This document shows, one piece after another, positions 27,152-36,340 of a DNA stretch of 64,000 nt. How positions within the stretch are numbered: position 1 is the first letter of the stretch; the number at the start of each line of letters is the position of its first letter. The notes below the pieces were generated by a model that ran no database searches, was not told the origin of the DNA, and worked only from the letters and a program-made list of their open reading frames with translations. The position numbers were made by a program, and so were the translations under genes. The stretch comes from Paenibacillus gorillae (lineage in GTDB: Bacteria; Bacillota; Bacilli; Paenibacillales; Paenibacillaceae), in the NCBI RefSeq assembly GCF_000513275.1, contig NZ_CBVJ010000110.1:36705-100704 (forward strand). The letters are read 5' to 3'.

Positions 27152-27178
27152 AAAAAGAGGCTGCAGGAGCCTCTTTTT
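27152..27178 (-). terminator. Terminator of the membrane AraC regulator gene
   Basis: AAAAAGAGGCT and AGCCTCTTTTT form a stem 11 nt beyond the regulator stop, with a T-tract on both strands. It separates the regulator from the binding-protein operon. Confidence 0.85.
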
Positions 27179-27188
27179 CAGCATAAAT

Positions 27189-29543
27189 CTATATCATTTT
27201 TTGATATTGCCCAGGCGTCATGCTTTCATACTTTTTGAAAATACGGATGAACGTATTAATATCATGAAAGCCGACTTGGCCCGCAATCGACTTAATGCTG
27301 TTGTCTGAATCACGAAGCAGCAGCTTGGCCTGATCGATTCGAAGCAAGTTAAGCGTATCCAGCAGACCGCTTCCCGTCTGCTCTTTGAACAGCCGAGACA
27401 GATAGGTTGGCGTCAGGCCAAACCGCTCTCCAATCATCGCAATATTGATGTTGGGGTCCTGATAATGCTCGTCCAGATATCGTTTAATATCCGCTGAAAG
27501 CTGCTGAAGCGTCCGGGTTCGGGAGCTTTGCTGCAGCTGCTTTTGCTTATCAGCGGTATAGGCACACACATCACTGACAATAACCAGCAGGCGCTGCTCC
27601 ATCTCCATAATGGATTCTCCGTCCATAATATGTGCAATCCAGTCCGGACTATTAACCGGCAGCACCTCTTCATTGCTTCCAACCTCAGCGATGATGCGTA
27701 CAAGCGTACTGATCAAATTGAGCATCAAGCACTTAAGCAGATCCGGTGTGAGCTGCTGCTCCATGCTTTCCGCAATGACCGCTTGAATCATCGCCTTTGT
27801 CTTATCGCCGTCCCCCGATTTAATGACGTTAATCAATTGCTGCTCCAATTGAATCGGATAGGTATACTGCAGCCCGGATTCCGGATTGCGTGCAATATCA
27901 TCAATCATCAGGATGCCCGGCTGACCTACGACCATCATATATTCCATCGTATCCAGCGCCTCGCGGTAAGCGAGTGCGATTCCTTCCACAGACTGCTGAA
28001 TGCGGCTGATTGAAATTTCGGACTGGATATTAAAGTGCTGGCCGAGAAACTCGCGGGCCTGTTCCGCGAGCGCCCTAATCTCCCGCTTATGCTGCTCCGG
28101 ATCACCATCATTCAGGCTGATGAGGCAAGCGATATGATCGTCAATCTCGCTCACATAGCCGCGATGGGAAGCACCAGCCATATCTTCTACAATGTTAGCC
28201 ACAATGAACTGCATCAGCCTCGATTTGTCATGAATGCCAGGCAGCTCGTCCACATGCATGCTGAACCGCTCGTAATCGACATGGAATAGCATTACCGCAA
28301 ATTGATCAGACAGAAAATGGACATTGAAGGCAGATAACGATTCATCGAGGCCGATCTGATGCTCCATCCTTCCCTTGAACAATCTGGAAAGCAGATTGGA
28401 GCGGAGCAGATTGGACTGCTGCTTCATCTTAAACTGCGTTTTCTCCTGTTCACTTAACGTGTCGGAGATCGCCTGCTGAATGTACATAAACTCGTTATCG
28501 GTATTTGCCGTCTTGCCCTGCGACTGCTTGAGCATGCGAAGCAGCGACCGCACCGGACTGTAGTTGCGGTACAGGAAGACGAGCGCAAGTACAATACCGC
28601 CAATTACACTTATGCCAAGGCCTAAGTACGTTATTTTCCGCAAATAATCCGTCTTATTCCAGAACAGATTGCTCGGGATGACCGTGGCATAGATCAGCTC
28701 GGAATTTTGTGATTTGATGTAGAGAAACTCCGATCTTTGCCCGTTCACCTCCGTATAAGAGGTTCCCGAATCGCCCGTCAGCTCAGGACCCGGCAGGAAG
28801 CTTGGCCCGTCCGTCTGCTGTGTAGACAACAGAATCTGCCCATCAGGGTTGAGCAGCATTACTTGTCCGCTGCTGTACTCGCTCACATTCTGAATGACCT
28901 CCATCAGCCGCGCCGTATCAAGCAGTACAACGGCCGTTCCCGGCGGCGGCTCCTGACGATTGCCCGGAAAGGACTGAATATAGGCCAGCGTGCTGCTGGT
29001 CTCATCCCGATTTTCCAACTTAATAAACTTGCCTGCATTGTTGCTTTGCATAATGTTGAGCCAGACCGGATACGAAATTGTCTGATGCTCATGAACCGTT
29101 TCATAGGACAGACGGCTGCTGCGGTAGACACCCGGCTCCAGCACGAGATCCTGGTCTCTGAAATAGACATAATACGTCTTGAAAGAAGGATACAGTGATT
29201 GGTAGATTGCCATCTCCTGAACGGTCTTATGCAGGCCGTATAAGTCATTATCCAGACTATCCGGTGTCTTGTAGAGATTGGAATAGAGATAGCCCCTTAT
29301 CCGGACATTCCAGGTTAATTCAGTAGTCAGCCGCTCCGCGAGCTGAATTTGATTATCTATCGTTTCCCGCACTTCTTTCAGCAGGACGTTGTTGGCGCGA
29401 TAAATCTCGCTTTTCAGAATAGACTGCGACTGCACATACACAAAAATACTTATCAAGACAGGAACAGTCAGGATCGCCAAATACGATAGCAGCCATGTCA
29501 TCATCACGCTTCTACGATGTACCATAAAGCGTTTCCACAACAT
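27189..29543 (-). CDS. Membrane-anchored AraC-family regulator with extracellular sensor
   Basis: This 784-residue one-component regulator has a membrane span at about 15-36, an extracellular sensor of about 260 residues (Cache-like by size), a second span near 303-325, a cytoplasmic linker of about 350 residues and a C-terminal AraC HTH pair (about 685-784, with NINIAMIGERFGLTPTYLSRLFKEQ and the ending MTPGQYQKMI). This architecture joins sensor and DNA binding without a phosphorelay and is frequent beside LplABC operons in Paenibacillus. It probably activates the binding-protein operon directly downstream. The start at 29543 has AAGGGGG 6 nt upstream. Confidence 0.92.
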   Translation of the reverse strand: MLWKRFMVHRRSVMMTWLLSYLAILTVPVLISIFVYVQSQSILKSEIYRANNVLLKEVRETIDNQIQLAERLTTELTWNVRIRGYLYSNLYKTPDSLDNDLYGLHKTVQEMAIYQSLYPSFKTYYVYFRDQDLVLEPGVYRSSRLSYETVHEHQTISYPVWLNIMQSNNAGKFIKLENRDETSSTLAYIQSFPGNRQEPPPGTAVVLLDTARLMEVIQNVSEYSSGQVMLLNPDGQILLSTQQTDGPSFLPGPELTGDSGTSYTEVNGQRSEFLYIKSQNSELIYATVIPSNLFWNKTDYLRKITYLGLGISVIGGIVLALVFLYRNYSPVRSLLRMLKQSQGKTANTDNEFMYIQQAISDTLSEQEKTQFKMKQQSNLLRSNLLSRLFKGRMEHQIGLDESLSAFNVHFLSDQFAVMLFHVDYERFSMHVDELPGIHDKSRLMQFIVANIVEDMAGASHRGYVSEIDDHIACLISLNDGDPEQHKREIRALAEQAREFLGQHFNIQSEISISRIQQSVEGIALAYREALDTMEYMMVVGQPGILMIDDIARNPESGLQYTYPIQLEQQLINVIKSGDGDKTKAMIQAVIAESMEQQLTPDLLKCLMLNLISTLVRIIAEVGSNEEVLPVNSPDWIAHIMDGESIMEMEQRLLVIVSDVCAYTADKQKQLQQSSRTRTLQQLSADIKRYLDEHYQDPNINIAMIGERFGLTPTYLSRLFKEQTGSGLLDTLNLLRIDQAKLLLRDSDNSIKSIAGQVGFHDINTFIRIFKKYESMTPGQYQKMI

Positions 29544-29740
29544 AAGGCTCCCCCTTTATCTATCAGCATAGTGTATTCGATTATAGCACAGGAAACCGAT
29601 ATTGAAACCGCTTTAATAGGGGCTATTACATTCTAGATCTGATAGGTAAAAAACGTCTTTCAGGAAAGTATTGCCTAATTAATAGATCGAATCTATAATT
29701 GTATGAATTTACAAATTCGGACATTTCGAGGGGGTTCACC

Positions 29741-30538
29741 ATGCTACAGGCCTATTGGTACATAACAAAGATGAGAATGCTCACCAATCTGGCTTACCGG
29801 TTTGAGGTATTCACTTCTGTCGGAACCAATCTAATCATCATGCTGGCATCCGTCTTTCTATGGCAGACTGCTTACGGAGGCGGAATCGGAAACGTTCAAT
29901 CACTTAGCCTGCAAGACCTGACGACCTATACGATTCTATCGATTATTCTCTCTTCGATGTTCGTATGCGATGTGCAGAATACCATTTATTACAAAATTAG
30001 AGAGGGTCAGATCGTCACCGACTTCTATCGCCCGATCCCGCTGCTCGCCTGTTATTTGGCCGACGATATCGGGGGCAGCCTCAGCTCGCTGGCTAATAAG
30101 GCGCTGCCGCTCATCGTATTCGCCTCCCTGTTCTTCGGAATACCATGGCCCTCGTTCCTCCTGAACTTCCTGCTCTTCATCCCCAGCTGCCTGCTTAGTT
30201 ACGGCATTCTATGGCTGCTGAGCGCCTTGGTTGGCCTCATCGCCTTCTGGGTCATGGAGCTCGGCAACATGGGGATGGTCAAGGACAGCATCGTGCGCGT
30301 CTTGTCGGGCAGCATCGTGCCGCTCTGGTTTTTCCCGGAAAGCGTTCAGACGGTCTCCAAGTTTCTGCCGTTCCAGTACACCTATCAGACGCCGCTTGGC
30401 ATCTATATTGGCAACATTGGAACGAAGGAAGCTCTGACAGCGTTAGCCGTTCAAGCCGTGTGGGTCATCCTTCTGTTCCTTCTGCTTGCAGCAGGCTGGA
30501 AGCGCACGAAGAAAAAAACTTTAATTCAAGGAGGGTGA
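29741..30538 (+). CDS. ABC-2 type exporter permease (DUF990-like), subunit 1
   Basis: This 265-residue integral membrane protein has six hydrophobic segments. It belongs to the ABC-2 permease group; FEVFTSVGTNLIIMLASVFLW and the central YKIREGQIVTDFYRPIPLL resemble the DUF990 branch. The start at 29741 is fixed by GAGGGGG 6 nt upstream; an earlier ATG at 29699 has none. Together with the next two genes (a second permease and an ATPase) it forms a three-gene exporter operon. The stretch before it is promoter DNA divergent from the membrane AraC regulator. Cargo is unknown. Confidence 0.88.
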   Translation: MLQAYWYITKMRMLTNLAYRFEVFTSVGTNLIIMLASVFLWQTAYGGGIGNVQSLSLQDLTTYTILSIILSSMFVCDVQNTIYYKIREGQIVTDFYRPIPLLACYLADDIGGSLSSLANKALPLIVFASLFFGIPWPSFLLNFLLFIPSCLLSYGILWLLSALVGLIAFWVMELGNMGMVKDSIVRVLSGSIVPLWFFPESVQTVSKFLPFQYTYQTPLGIYIGNIGTKEALTALAVQAVWVILLFLLLAAGWKRTKKKTLIQGG

Positions 30539-30548
30539 GACAGCAGCT

Positions 30549-31367
30549 ATGATGTCATCCATTCGGCACTATGTTTCCGTCGCATCCTGCTTCGCGCGCC
30601 TCGCCGTACAGCGGCAACTGGAATATCCGCTGTTCCTGTTCAGCTGGCTGCTCATGATTCCGATTCAATATTTCTCCGGGATCTGGATGCTGAAAATCAT
30701 CGTCGACCGCTTTCAGCCGCTGAACGGCTGGGATTTCCCTGAGCTGACGTTTCTGTATGGGCTTGGGCTGGTCAGCCACGGCATATTCGTCGTCTTCTTC
30801 ATCAACACCTGGCATATCGACAATATGGTTATTAACGGCGGCTTCGACCGCCTGCTGCTGCGCCCGATGAACGTGTTCTTCCAACTCGTGGCGAGTTATG
30901 TCAATTTCATCGGACTTATTGATTGCATACCCGGCATCATTATTTTTCTGTATGGCTGTCAACTCGTCGGCTTCGAATGGTCTTTCTTCAATATTGTGAA
31001 GCTGATACTCGTCTTGCTGGGAGGCGTTCTTCTGCGGGCTGCTTTGTTTATTAGTCTGGGCACCATTGCCTTCTGGACGAAGCGAAACGGCTCAATGGTC
31101 GGCTTCGCCCTCTCCATGCTGGAGCGCGCCACGATGTACCCGCTTAGCATCTATCCCTTTGCGCTGCAAGCGTTGTTCACGTTCCTGATTCCGATCGGGT
31201 TCATCAGCTTCTATCCCGCAGTCGAGTTTCTCGGCAAGGATAGCAGCATGGTTCACCTGCCGCTCAGCTTGGCGTTATGGACGCCTATTATTGGACTCGT
31301 CTGCTTCCTGCTGGCGCACTGGATTTTCAGAATCGGAATGAAAAATTACGAGAGCGCTGGCTCTTAG
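30549..31367 (+). CDS. ABC-2 type exporter permease (DUF990-like), subunit 2
   Basis: This 272-residue membrane protein is homologous in layout to the preceding gene product: six spans, with DNMVINGGFDRLLLRPMNVFFQLVA matching the DFYRPIPLL loop of subunit 1 in position. The two would form a heterodimeric pore. It starts 10 nt after the previous stop; the AAGGAGG lies in the previous gene's last codons. The ATPase gene follows 21 nt downstream. Such pairs are known for drug, lipid or polysaccharide export; nothing here chooses among them. Confidence 0.88.
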   Translation: MMSSIRHYVSVASCFARLAVQRQLEYPLFLFSWLLMIPIQYFSGIWMLKIIVDRFQPLNGWDFPELTFLYGLGLVSHGIFVVFFINTWHIDNMVINGGFDRLLLRPMNVFFQLVASYVNFIGLIDCIPGIIIFLYGCQLVGFEWSFFNIVKLILVLLGGVLLRAALFISLGTIAFWTKRNGSMVGFALSMLERATMYPLSIYPFALQALFTFLIPIGFISFYPAVEFLGKDSSMVHLPLSLALWTPIIGLVCFLLAHWIFRIGMKNYESAGS

Positions 31368-31388
31368 ACAAGCGGGGAGTGATCCGGC

Positions 31389-32381
31389 ATGAAAGAAACC
31401 GTTATTGAGGTTAATAATTTAGTGAAGGAATATATGATTACGAAGAAGGAAAGCGGACTGAGAGGCTCGCTTAAGAGCCTGCTCTTCCCTAAGAAGACAA
31501 TAGTGAACGGTGTGGACGGCATTAGCTTCTCGATAGGAAAAGGAGAAATCGTCGGCTATATCGGCCCAAACGGCGCGGGGAAAAGTACGACGATCAAGAT
31601 GCTGACAGGCATCCTCCATCCAACCTCCGGCTCGATTAAAGTATGCGGCATATCACCGCAAGCGGATCGTAAATCGGTGGTACGAAAGCTCGGCGTCGTC
31701 TTCGGACAACGTACTCAGCTCTATTGGGACCTGCGGTTAGGCGAATCCTTCGAGCTGCTGAGACGCATCTATCAGATCGATATGACAGCTTACGAAGAGA
31801 CACTCGCTATTCTGAGGGATGTATTGAAGCTGGATGAGTTCATGGATACGCCCGTACGCCAGCTGTCGTTAGGACAGCGGATGCGCGGCGATCTGGCTGC
31901 GGCCATGCTGCATGCACCGTCGGTGCTGTTTCTAGATGAGCCTACCATTGGCCTCGATGCGGATGCCAAGCATGCCATCCGCAATTTCATTAAAGAAATT
32001 AACCGGACGCGCGGCGTAACCGTCATCTTGACGACGCATGATCTGGATGACGTAGAGCAGCTGTGCAACCGCTTAGTTGTCGTAAATCATGGCAAAATCG
32101 TAGAAGATGGTCCTATCGATACCATCATTCACAAACTGGCACCCTACCGCCTGCTCGTCGTTGAGCTGAAACAGCCTTGCGAGGATCTCGTTCATCCGGC
32201 AGCAACCATCATTAAGCAGGATGGGCTGAAAATCTGGTACCAGTTCGAGAAGAAGCGAATATTCGCCGCAGAGCTAATCTCTGACCTGTCGCAAAAACTG
32301 CCGATTCAAGATTTAAGCGTCAAAGAACCGGACATTGAGGACGCGATCCGCGAAGTGTATAAAACAACGTCTGCAGTCTAG
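31389..32381 (+). CDS. ABC-2 exporter ATP-binding protein
   Basis: This 330-residue ATPase drives the two preceding permeases. It has Walker A GPNGAGKST (about 58-66), a Q-loop VVFGQRTQ, the signature LSLGQRMR, Walker B SVLFLDEPTIGLD and the H-loop LTTHD. The N-terminal insertion ESGLRGSLKSLLFPKKTIVNG is characteristic of the ATPases that work with DUF990-type permeases. A C-terminal regulatory stretch of about 90 residues follows the nucleotide-binding domain. The gene ends just before a strong terminator, closing the operon. Confidence 0.93.
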   Translation: MKETVIEVNNLVKEYMITKKESGLRGSLKSLLFPKKTIVNGVDGISFSIGKGEIVGYIGPNGAGKSTTIKMLTGILHPTSGSIKVCGISPQADRKSVVRKLGVVFGQRTQLYWDLRLGESFELLRRIYQIDMTAYEETLAILRDVLKLDEFMDTPVRQLSLGQRMRGDLAAAMLHAPSVLFLDEPTIGLDADAKHAIRNFIKEINRTRGVTVILTTHDLDDVEQLCNRLVVVNHGKIVEDGPIDTIIHKLAPYRLLVVELKQPCEDLVHPAATIIKQDGLKIWYQFEKKRIFAAELISDLSQKLPIQDLSVKEPDIEDAIREVYKTTSAV

Positions 32382-32389
32382 CAGGACTG

Positions 32390-32432
32390 GACAGCCCTAT
32401 TATTCATGTGAATAATAGGGCTGTCTTTTTTT
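32390..32432 (+). terminator. Terminator of the ABC-2 exporter operon
   Basis: ACAGCCCTATTATT pairs perfectly with AATAATAGGGCTGT around CATGTG and is followed by CTTTTTTT. Confidence 0.95.
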
Positions 32433-32512
32433 CACGGAGCCGCTATTAATCTGCCATTAATTAGTATATTCTGTAAGAGATTCACCACTTGTCCCTCAAA
32501 GGAGGCATTATA

Positions 32513-33751
32513 ATGAAATGGTTACGAAGAGGTGTTCTGTTAATGGCAATGCTGCTGGGGGTCAGTTCGATTCCAGCACTCGGATTCGCGCTTCCCGGGG
32601 AAATCTCTTATTACAGCGGCTCCACCCTCATTACCCGCTACAGCGGATCAGAGACGTTCAATGGCAGCGCGTATACGCCTCATTCGCCCAACCGTTACAA
32701 CAGCTATGAGAAACGGTTCAAAATTCATTTTGACAAATACCGCTATAAATTCAGAAGCTCCGCAAGCACCACTTTTTATTTCGCTATTGCCAAGATCACC
32801 CCTGAGTTTCCAGATGGCATGTCCATGTATGAGCAGCAGTTGAACAGCTTCAGCTCCTATTCCAATTATTTGGACGGGGACTACTACATCTACATGTATG
32901 ATTTCTCCGGGGGCACTTCCAACCTGAATCTCTCCCAGCTGGAGGTCAGTGCAGTTACTCCCGGCGAAGTGAGAATCTACAGCCCCGGTTCCTTCTCCTA
33001 CACCTCCGGCTATTTCGCCGGCTCAGGCTCGTCTTATCTGCTCAGAGGCAGCACGCATACCATTGATACTTATGTGGAGGGCACACCGAGCTCCGTTGTC
33101 GCTTCCGTTACAACAAGCACGGGCACGACCGTTCTCGGCAATCTGTCCTATGTTCCCGGCACGATCGGCCGCTATAAGCTGGACTATACGTTCAATGAGC
33201 ATTACGACACCCGAAACGCACAGAAGCCTACGCTTAAAATAACGGCGACCTACCCGAACGATATTCGCGGCGCATCTGTCGTCGTCGCTTCTCAGCCCAT
33301 TTACGTAACAGAGATGGATTACAACTACTACCAGCGTAACGACTCCACATGGTTCTACAACTCGCCGACAGATAACAGCTTTGCAGGCGCTGCGACGAGC
33401 GCATTTACCTGCTATCATTTTGTCGCAGATATTTCGGATACCTCTTACACCGGCTCCCCGCAGCAGGGCAATGACACCGATATTATCAACTTTATGAAGA
33501 AGCAGGGCGCTCACGCTTCTCGTCCTGGTATCAGCTACTCAACCTCATCCATGACGCCAATCGCCTTCCCCGATGCGATTTATTACACGAATTATCATTT
33601 TGCCAAGGTAACGAATTGGGATGCAAGCGGCAATCCAACGGAGATCGTCTCCAAATGGGGTGGTCTGGAGCTGATCAAGAGCACCTCTGCCGCGCCGTTC
33701 TCCAATTCGATTGCCACTTATGGCGCTCCGCGCATTTACTTTAAGCGCTAG
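32513..33751 (+). CDS. Secreted protein of unknown function with a possible NlpC/P60-like C-terminal domain
   Basis: This 412-residue protein has a signal peptide of about 27 residues ending SIPALGFA. The middle is rich in Tyr and Ser and looks like beta-sandwich (YYSGSTLITRYSG, TYVEGTPSSVVASVTTS). I do not recognise it. The last 115 residues have a Cys at the start of a helix (C300 in TCYHFVADI) and later a His (H362 in NYHFAKVTNWD) followed by a strand with VSKWGGLEL, an order that recalls NlpC/P60 or CHAP-type amidase folds acting on cell wall. That is inference only. AAAGGAGG lies 7 nt before the ATG. It is a single-gene unit between two terminators. Confidence 0.75.
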   Translation: MKWLRRGVLLMAMLLGVSSIPALGFALPGEISYYSGSTLITRYSGSETFNGSAYTPHSPNRYNSYEKRFKIHFDKYRYKFRSSASTTFYFAIAKITPEFPDGMSMYEQQLNSFSSYSNYLDGDYYIYMYDFSGGTSNLNLSQLEVSAVTPGEVRIYSPGSFSYTSGYFAGSGSSYLLRGSTHTIDTYVEGTPSSVVASVTTSTGTTVLGNLSYVPGTIGRYKLDYTFNEHYDTRNAQKPTLKITATYPNDIRGASVVVASQPIYVTEMDYNYYQRNDSTWFYNSPTDNSFAGAATSAFTCYHFVADISDTSYTGSPQQGNDTDIINFMKKQGAHASRPGISYSTSSMTPIAFPDAIYYTNYHFAKVTNWDASGNPTEIVSKWGGLELIKSTSAAPFSNSIATYGAPRIYFKR

Positions 33752-33768
33752 TTAAAAGCGTAGACGTG

Positions 33769-33824
33769 AAAAAGCCAGTACCGGTATTGAACTGTATTTC
33801 AGTTCACAACGATACTGGCTTTTC
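33769..33824. terminator. Bidirectional terminator between secreted-protein and HD genes
   Basis: AAAAGCCAGTA pairs with TACTGGCTTTT, with an inner TTGAACTG/CAGTTCA stem. It lies between convergent genes, with A/T tracts on both sides. Confidence 0.85.
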
Positions 33825-33849
33825 GCTTGCTATCATTCGCTATTCGGGC

Positions 33850-34488
33850 TTAATCTTGCCACGGCGAGTGCAAGACGCATTCGCAGAAGTTAGTTGGCTT
33901 GAAGCCAGGCAGCAGCATTGCGCATACATCCGCTTTAATATTGCCAAACGTTGTTTCCGGCTTGTGCTTGAAGCCTTCCAGGAAAGCAGGCAAAATTTTG
34001 TTCTTAAATCCGTTACGCGGATAGGCAGTGACCACTTGCCCGCGCACTTCTTCAGTCAGACTTTCGAAGTTTTCGCCCATGACGTCATAACCGACGCCGG
34101 AGTAGATCAGGGCTACTTCAGGCTCTTTGTATTGGGCTACGCCAATCGTTGTGTGCAACGCAATCGCATCCCATACAAGACGGGATGATTCCTCAGGAAC
34201 GCCATGGCTCCGCAAGTAATCACGCGCAGCATTCGCTCCGTCCACCTCGAAACGCTTGTCCGGGCTGCTGTAATGCTTCGTCAGACCGAGGTCATGGAAC
34301 AAGGCGCTAATGTACAGCAGCTCGCTGTCATATTTCACCCCGTTATTGGCGCCTTGCAGAGCTCCAAACAAGTAGACGCGGTGCGAGTGGTTCCAGAGCA
34401 GATCATTGCCGTGCTCGCGAAGCAGCTCAGCGGCGCCCAGCGCCAGCTTGCTGTCCGGGATTTTGATATCGGCGATTGTAGTAGTCAT
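33850..34488 (-). CDS. HD-domain hydrolase, cyanamide-hydratase-like
   Basis: This 212-residue cytosolic protein has the HD metal site: H36 in NHSHRVY, H65-D66 in ALFHDLGLTKH and H112 in IALHTTIGV. The order and spacing, with RFEVDGANAARDYLRSHGV between, resemble the cyanamide hydratase/DDI2-like HD group rather than nucleotide phosphodiesterases. The true substrate is unknown; cyanamide hydration should not be assumed. The start at 34488 has GGGAGG 8 nt upstream; the Met at 34512 does not. It appears monocistronic, convergent with the secreted-protein gene. Confidence 0.85.
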   Translation of the reverse strand: MTTTIADIKIPDSKLALGAAELLREHGNDLLWNHSHRVYLFGALQGANNGVKYDSELLYISALFHDLGLTKHYSSPDKRFEVDGANAARDYLRSHGVPEESSRLVWDAIALHTTIGVAQYKEPEVALIYSGVGYDVMGENFESLTEEVRGQVVTAYPRNGFKNKILPAFLEGFKHKPETTFGNIKADVCAMLLPGFKPTNFCECVLHSPWQD

Positions 34489-34512
34489 TGCAATTTCCTC
34501 CCTAATTTTCAA

Positions 34513-35065
34513 ATGGTAAAGCTCGTCAATCTTAGTGTTGCTGCTTGATGAACAAAGTATAATCCCGGAGTTATCATGTGTAAATATTATTGTTTCTATT
34601 ATTATAATAGATTTAATCGATGATTAAGAGGTGCAAAACAGAACTCGGTTTGAGCCCTGCTAACGTGAAAGCATCGTGTTCCCGTTGTTTCCGGGGTCGC
34701 TGCGCGTTTTGGTTCATGCCGCTATTCTTGATCCCATTGTACCTATCGCTAAACGATAGTAAATGGAGTGAATCTTCAAAAAAGCATCCTGAACTCAAAA
34801 CGCTCCGCTCTCCCCAAGTCGTGCATTCTCTTAGAGCAGAAAGATCAGAACAAACAACTCAGAGCAAGACATATCAGTTCAGAGAACAACAAGAAAAACA
34901 CTCGCAGCTATACCTCACTCTTGCGCTAGAATCTACTTCACTAGGCTCGCATCAATCTCGTGTAAGAAAGTCAAATTCGCTGTCTGCTACCCGCTAAGGC
35001 TACAACGACTATTGAACTGGTCGGCCATCATTCATCCTGCATCGCCACGGCGCACACGGAGGGTA
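34513..35065. other. Gene-free stretch upstream of repeat copy C
   Basis: About 550 nt between the HD-gene start and the repeat. An AT-rich block at about 34580-34615 could hold the HD-gene promoter. A 125-codon open frame from 34620 has no ribosome site and a Ser/Lys/Gln-rich low-complexity translation, so I see no gene here. Confidence 0.6.
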
Positions 35066-35251
35066 CAAAATGTAAAAGTGCAGGTTGTTAGCCGGAATTT
35101 CGGCGATTTTCCGCATCAAAATGCAAAAGTGCAGGTTGATTCGACCAAAAGAGCTCTATAGCCGGAAATTGAGCGATTTCAAATGTACTTTTGCATTTTG
35201 AACGCTGATTTGGGCATTTTAAGGCCTATCAACATGCACTTTTACATTTTG
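35066..35251 (+). repeat. Dispersed 186-bp four-box element, copy C
   Basis: Direct boxes start at 35066 and 35117 and inverted boxes end at 35200 and 35251, again with 51-nt spacings. Box 2 reads AAAATGCAAAAGTGCAGG and box 4 CATGCACTTTTACATTTTG. This is the cleanest copy and has the same orientation as A and D. It lies between two minus-strand genes. Confidence 0.88.
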
Positions 35252-35365
35252 TTTGTCATTGGGAGCAAGCAGTTCATAACTGGAGCTATAGAGTTGGGTG
35301 GCGGCAGGTCACATCATTCTAACCCATGCAAGCTCGAAACAGCAGCCCTACCCTGTGGCCAAAAG

Positions 35366-36217
35366 CTAGAGGTTGCCTCGTATCGCATATAATCTGCGAT
35401 AAGCCGTAGGCGTCATCCCTTCATGCTCCATGAACCGTTTGTTGAAATAGCTGACGCTCGGATAGCCGGCTTCTTCGGCGATTTGTCCAATCGAGATATC
35501 CTCGCGCTCCAGGAGCCACTGCTTCGCAGCCTGCAAACGGCATCGGGTAATGAACGCCATTGGCGTCATTCTCGTTGCGCTTTTGAACAATTTGCAGAAG
35601 TAATAGGTCGTCACTCCAAGCCTGTCCGCCCATTCATCCAGCACAAAAGGCTGAACCGCTTCTTGCTGCATAAGCGGCAGGAGCTCCATAATCCGGTCTG
35701 CAGAGGTGGCCGCTTTGCCGCGATTAAGTGCAGCAGCCTGCTCAACGAATGCGGTCAGAACGGCATACGTCAGCATGGACAAATGGCTGGGGCGCAGCAT
35801 GCGATGCGTCTCAGCTTCCTCCAGCAGCTCCTCATGAGCTTGAATCAAGCTGGCAGGCTGCTGAAGCGTCCACAGCGGGCTTTTGTGAAACCCTTGCTCC
35901 AGCAAATAGTCGTGAAGCCCGCTGCCTCCGTAGAAATGCAGCCAGCGGACATCCCACGGCTCATCTTGGCTGCTGTAGTACCGCTGCTTCTGCAGCGGGA
36001 AATAAAGCACCGCTTCCCCCGCATGCAACTCGTGGACGACGCCGTCCAGCTCCACAAAACCTTTTCCAGAAACGACGTAATGAATATTGAAATTGTTAAG
36101 CGCCCCCGCTTCTCTCGATACGGTATGCTCCGGATGGTCGCGATATTGGCCAACCGACTCGGGGAAGCAAAAGTATGGCATATTAGGTAACGTAAGCAAC
36201 AAGCTGTGACGCTGCAT
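35366..36217 (-). CDS. AraC-family transcriptional regulator with cupin-like sensor
   Basis: This 283-residue regulator has an N-terminal AraC-binding (cupin) domain, seen as IHYVVSGKGFVELDGVVHELHAGEAVLYFP, and a C-terminal double HTH with ISIGQIAEEAGYPSVSYFNKRF and GMTPTAYRRL. The Met at 36217 is preferred (AGGTG 7 nt upstream, and the cupin fold starts just after); Met at 36259 is an alternative. It is transcribed away from a Gfo/Idh/MocA dehydrogenase and an aldo/keto reductase gene, about 120 nt apart, so it most likely controls them in response to a sugar. Confidence 0.9.
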   Translation of the reverse strand: MQRHSLLLTLPNMPYFCFPESVGQYRDHPEHTVSREAGALNNFNIHYVVSGKGFVELDGVVHELHAGEAVLYFPLQKQRYYSSQDEPWDVRWLHFYGGSGLHDYLLEQGFHKSPLWTLQQPASLIQAHEELLEEAETHRMLRPSHLSMLTYAVLTAFVEQAAALNRGKAATSADRIMELLPLMQQEAVQPFVLDEWADRLGVTTYYFCKLFKSATRMTPMAFITRCRLQAAKQWLLEREDISIGQIAEEAGYPSVSYFNKRFMEHEGMTPTAYRRLYAIRGNL

Positions 36218-36340
36218 CTCCACACACCTCGATGACAATATTGTTTCAATTATAAGCAAAATAATATTATTTTAATTTTAATTCCCATCCCCTATAATCG
36301 CAATATAATCATAAAACCAATAAAAAAGCGAGGGTGAACT

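Noticed and set aside
29600..29615. cre-like sequence GAAACCGCTTTAA upstream of the membrane AraC regulator
   Set aside because: Two mismatches at important consensus positions; too weak to list as a site.
34620..34997. 125-codon plus-strand open frame
   Set aside because: No ribosome site, low-complexity Ser/Lys/Gln-rich translation, no recognisable motif; treated as non-coding.
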